Below, in pieces: positions 6,514 to 6,549 of a DNA stretch of 6,549 nt. The DNA comes from Planctomycetota bacterium (GTDB taxonomy: Bacteria > Planctomycetota > Phycisphaerae > WQYP01), in the NCBI GenBank assembly GCA_021780285.1, contig JAJXZA010000401.1, forward strand, positions 1-6,549. The letters are read 5' to 3'. The notes beneath the pieces are model-generated. The model did not search any database and was not told the DNA's origin. It worked only from the letters and a program-made list of their open reading frames with translations. A program made the translations under genes and the position numbers. Each line of letters opens with the position of its first letter. Position 1 is the first letter of the stretch.

Positions 6514-6549
6514 ATGACGATGAAATATCGCGTCACGCCAGAAAAATTG
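6514..6549 (+). CDS. Possible start of a divergent gene, cut by the window edge
   Basis: ATG at 6514 (or 6520) opens a frame that reads MTMKYRVTPEKL to the last base of the window without a stop. Its Lys/Arg-rich beginning looks like a real N-terminus, and the spacing is natural for a gene diverging from the cluster. No convincing Shine-Dalgarno precedes it, and twelve codons are too few to identify a product. It could equally be intergenic sequence. Confidence 0.3.
   Translation, partial: MTMKYRVTPEKL

Noticed and set aside
1..6549. CRISPR array, tRNA, insertion sequence or phage genes
   Set aside because: No spaced direct repeats, cloverleaf or transposase/integrase motif was found on either strand by reading.

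Overview
The window holds a short minus-strand gene cluster of four consecutive genes that all look envelope-located (base 6272 down to base 798). It is flanked by the 3' end of a plus-strand metabolic gene at the left edge and possibly the first codons of a divergent gene at the right edge. I see no rRNA, tRNA, CRISPR, insertion sequence or phage signature. The best guess for the organism is a member of the Planctomycetota or a close relative. That rests on recalled protein architecture: a secreted alpha/alpha-toroid (prenyltransferase/squalene-cyclase-type repeats) fused to DUF4159-type domains, next to membrane-anchored proteins of unknown function, and an inositol-monophosphatase-family protein with a familiar C-terminal block. 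It is an inference, not a computed classification.

Layout. Bases 3-743 (+): C-terminal 246 residues of an inositol monophosphatase family protein whose start lies left of the window. Bases 744-797: short convergent gap with a weak hairpin. Then, on the minus strand in transcription order: 6272-3933, a secreted toroid protein with two tandem DUF4159-like domains; 3883-3149, a single-pass membrane protein; 3126-1570, a 518-residue membrane-anchored protein with a possible PsbP/DcrB-like N-terminal region; 1550-798, a membrane-anchored coiled-coil protein of unknown function. Spacings of 49, 22 and 19 bases with no obvious terminators suggest one transcription unit. Bases 6273-6549 hold a candidate promoter for that unit, an unpaired strong Shine-Dalgarno sequence, and a possible divergent gene start.

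How the genes may work together. All four products carry an N-terminal signal or membrane segment and have their bulk outside the cytoplasm. None has a recognisable catalytic motif. The simplest reading is an envelope-associated assembly in which the large toroid/DUF4159 protein is a scaffold or binding platform and the three anchored proteins are partners. This is inferred from gene order and topology only. The most unusual content is the toroid with a perfect QW repeat but no DxDD catalytic motif, joined to a duplicated DUF4159-like domain whose two copies have diverged at a conserved position.
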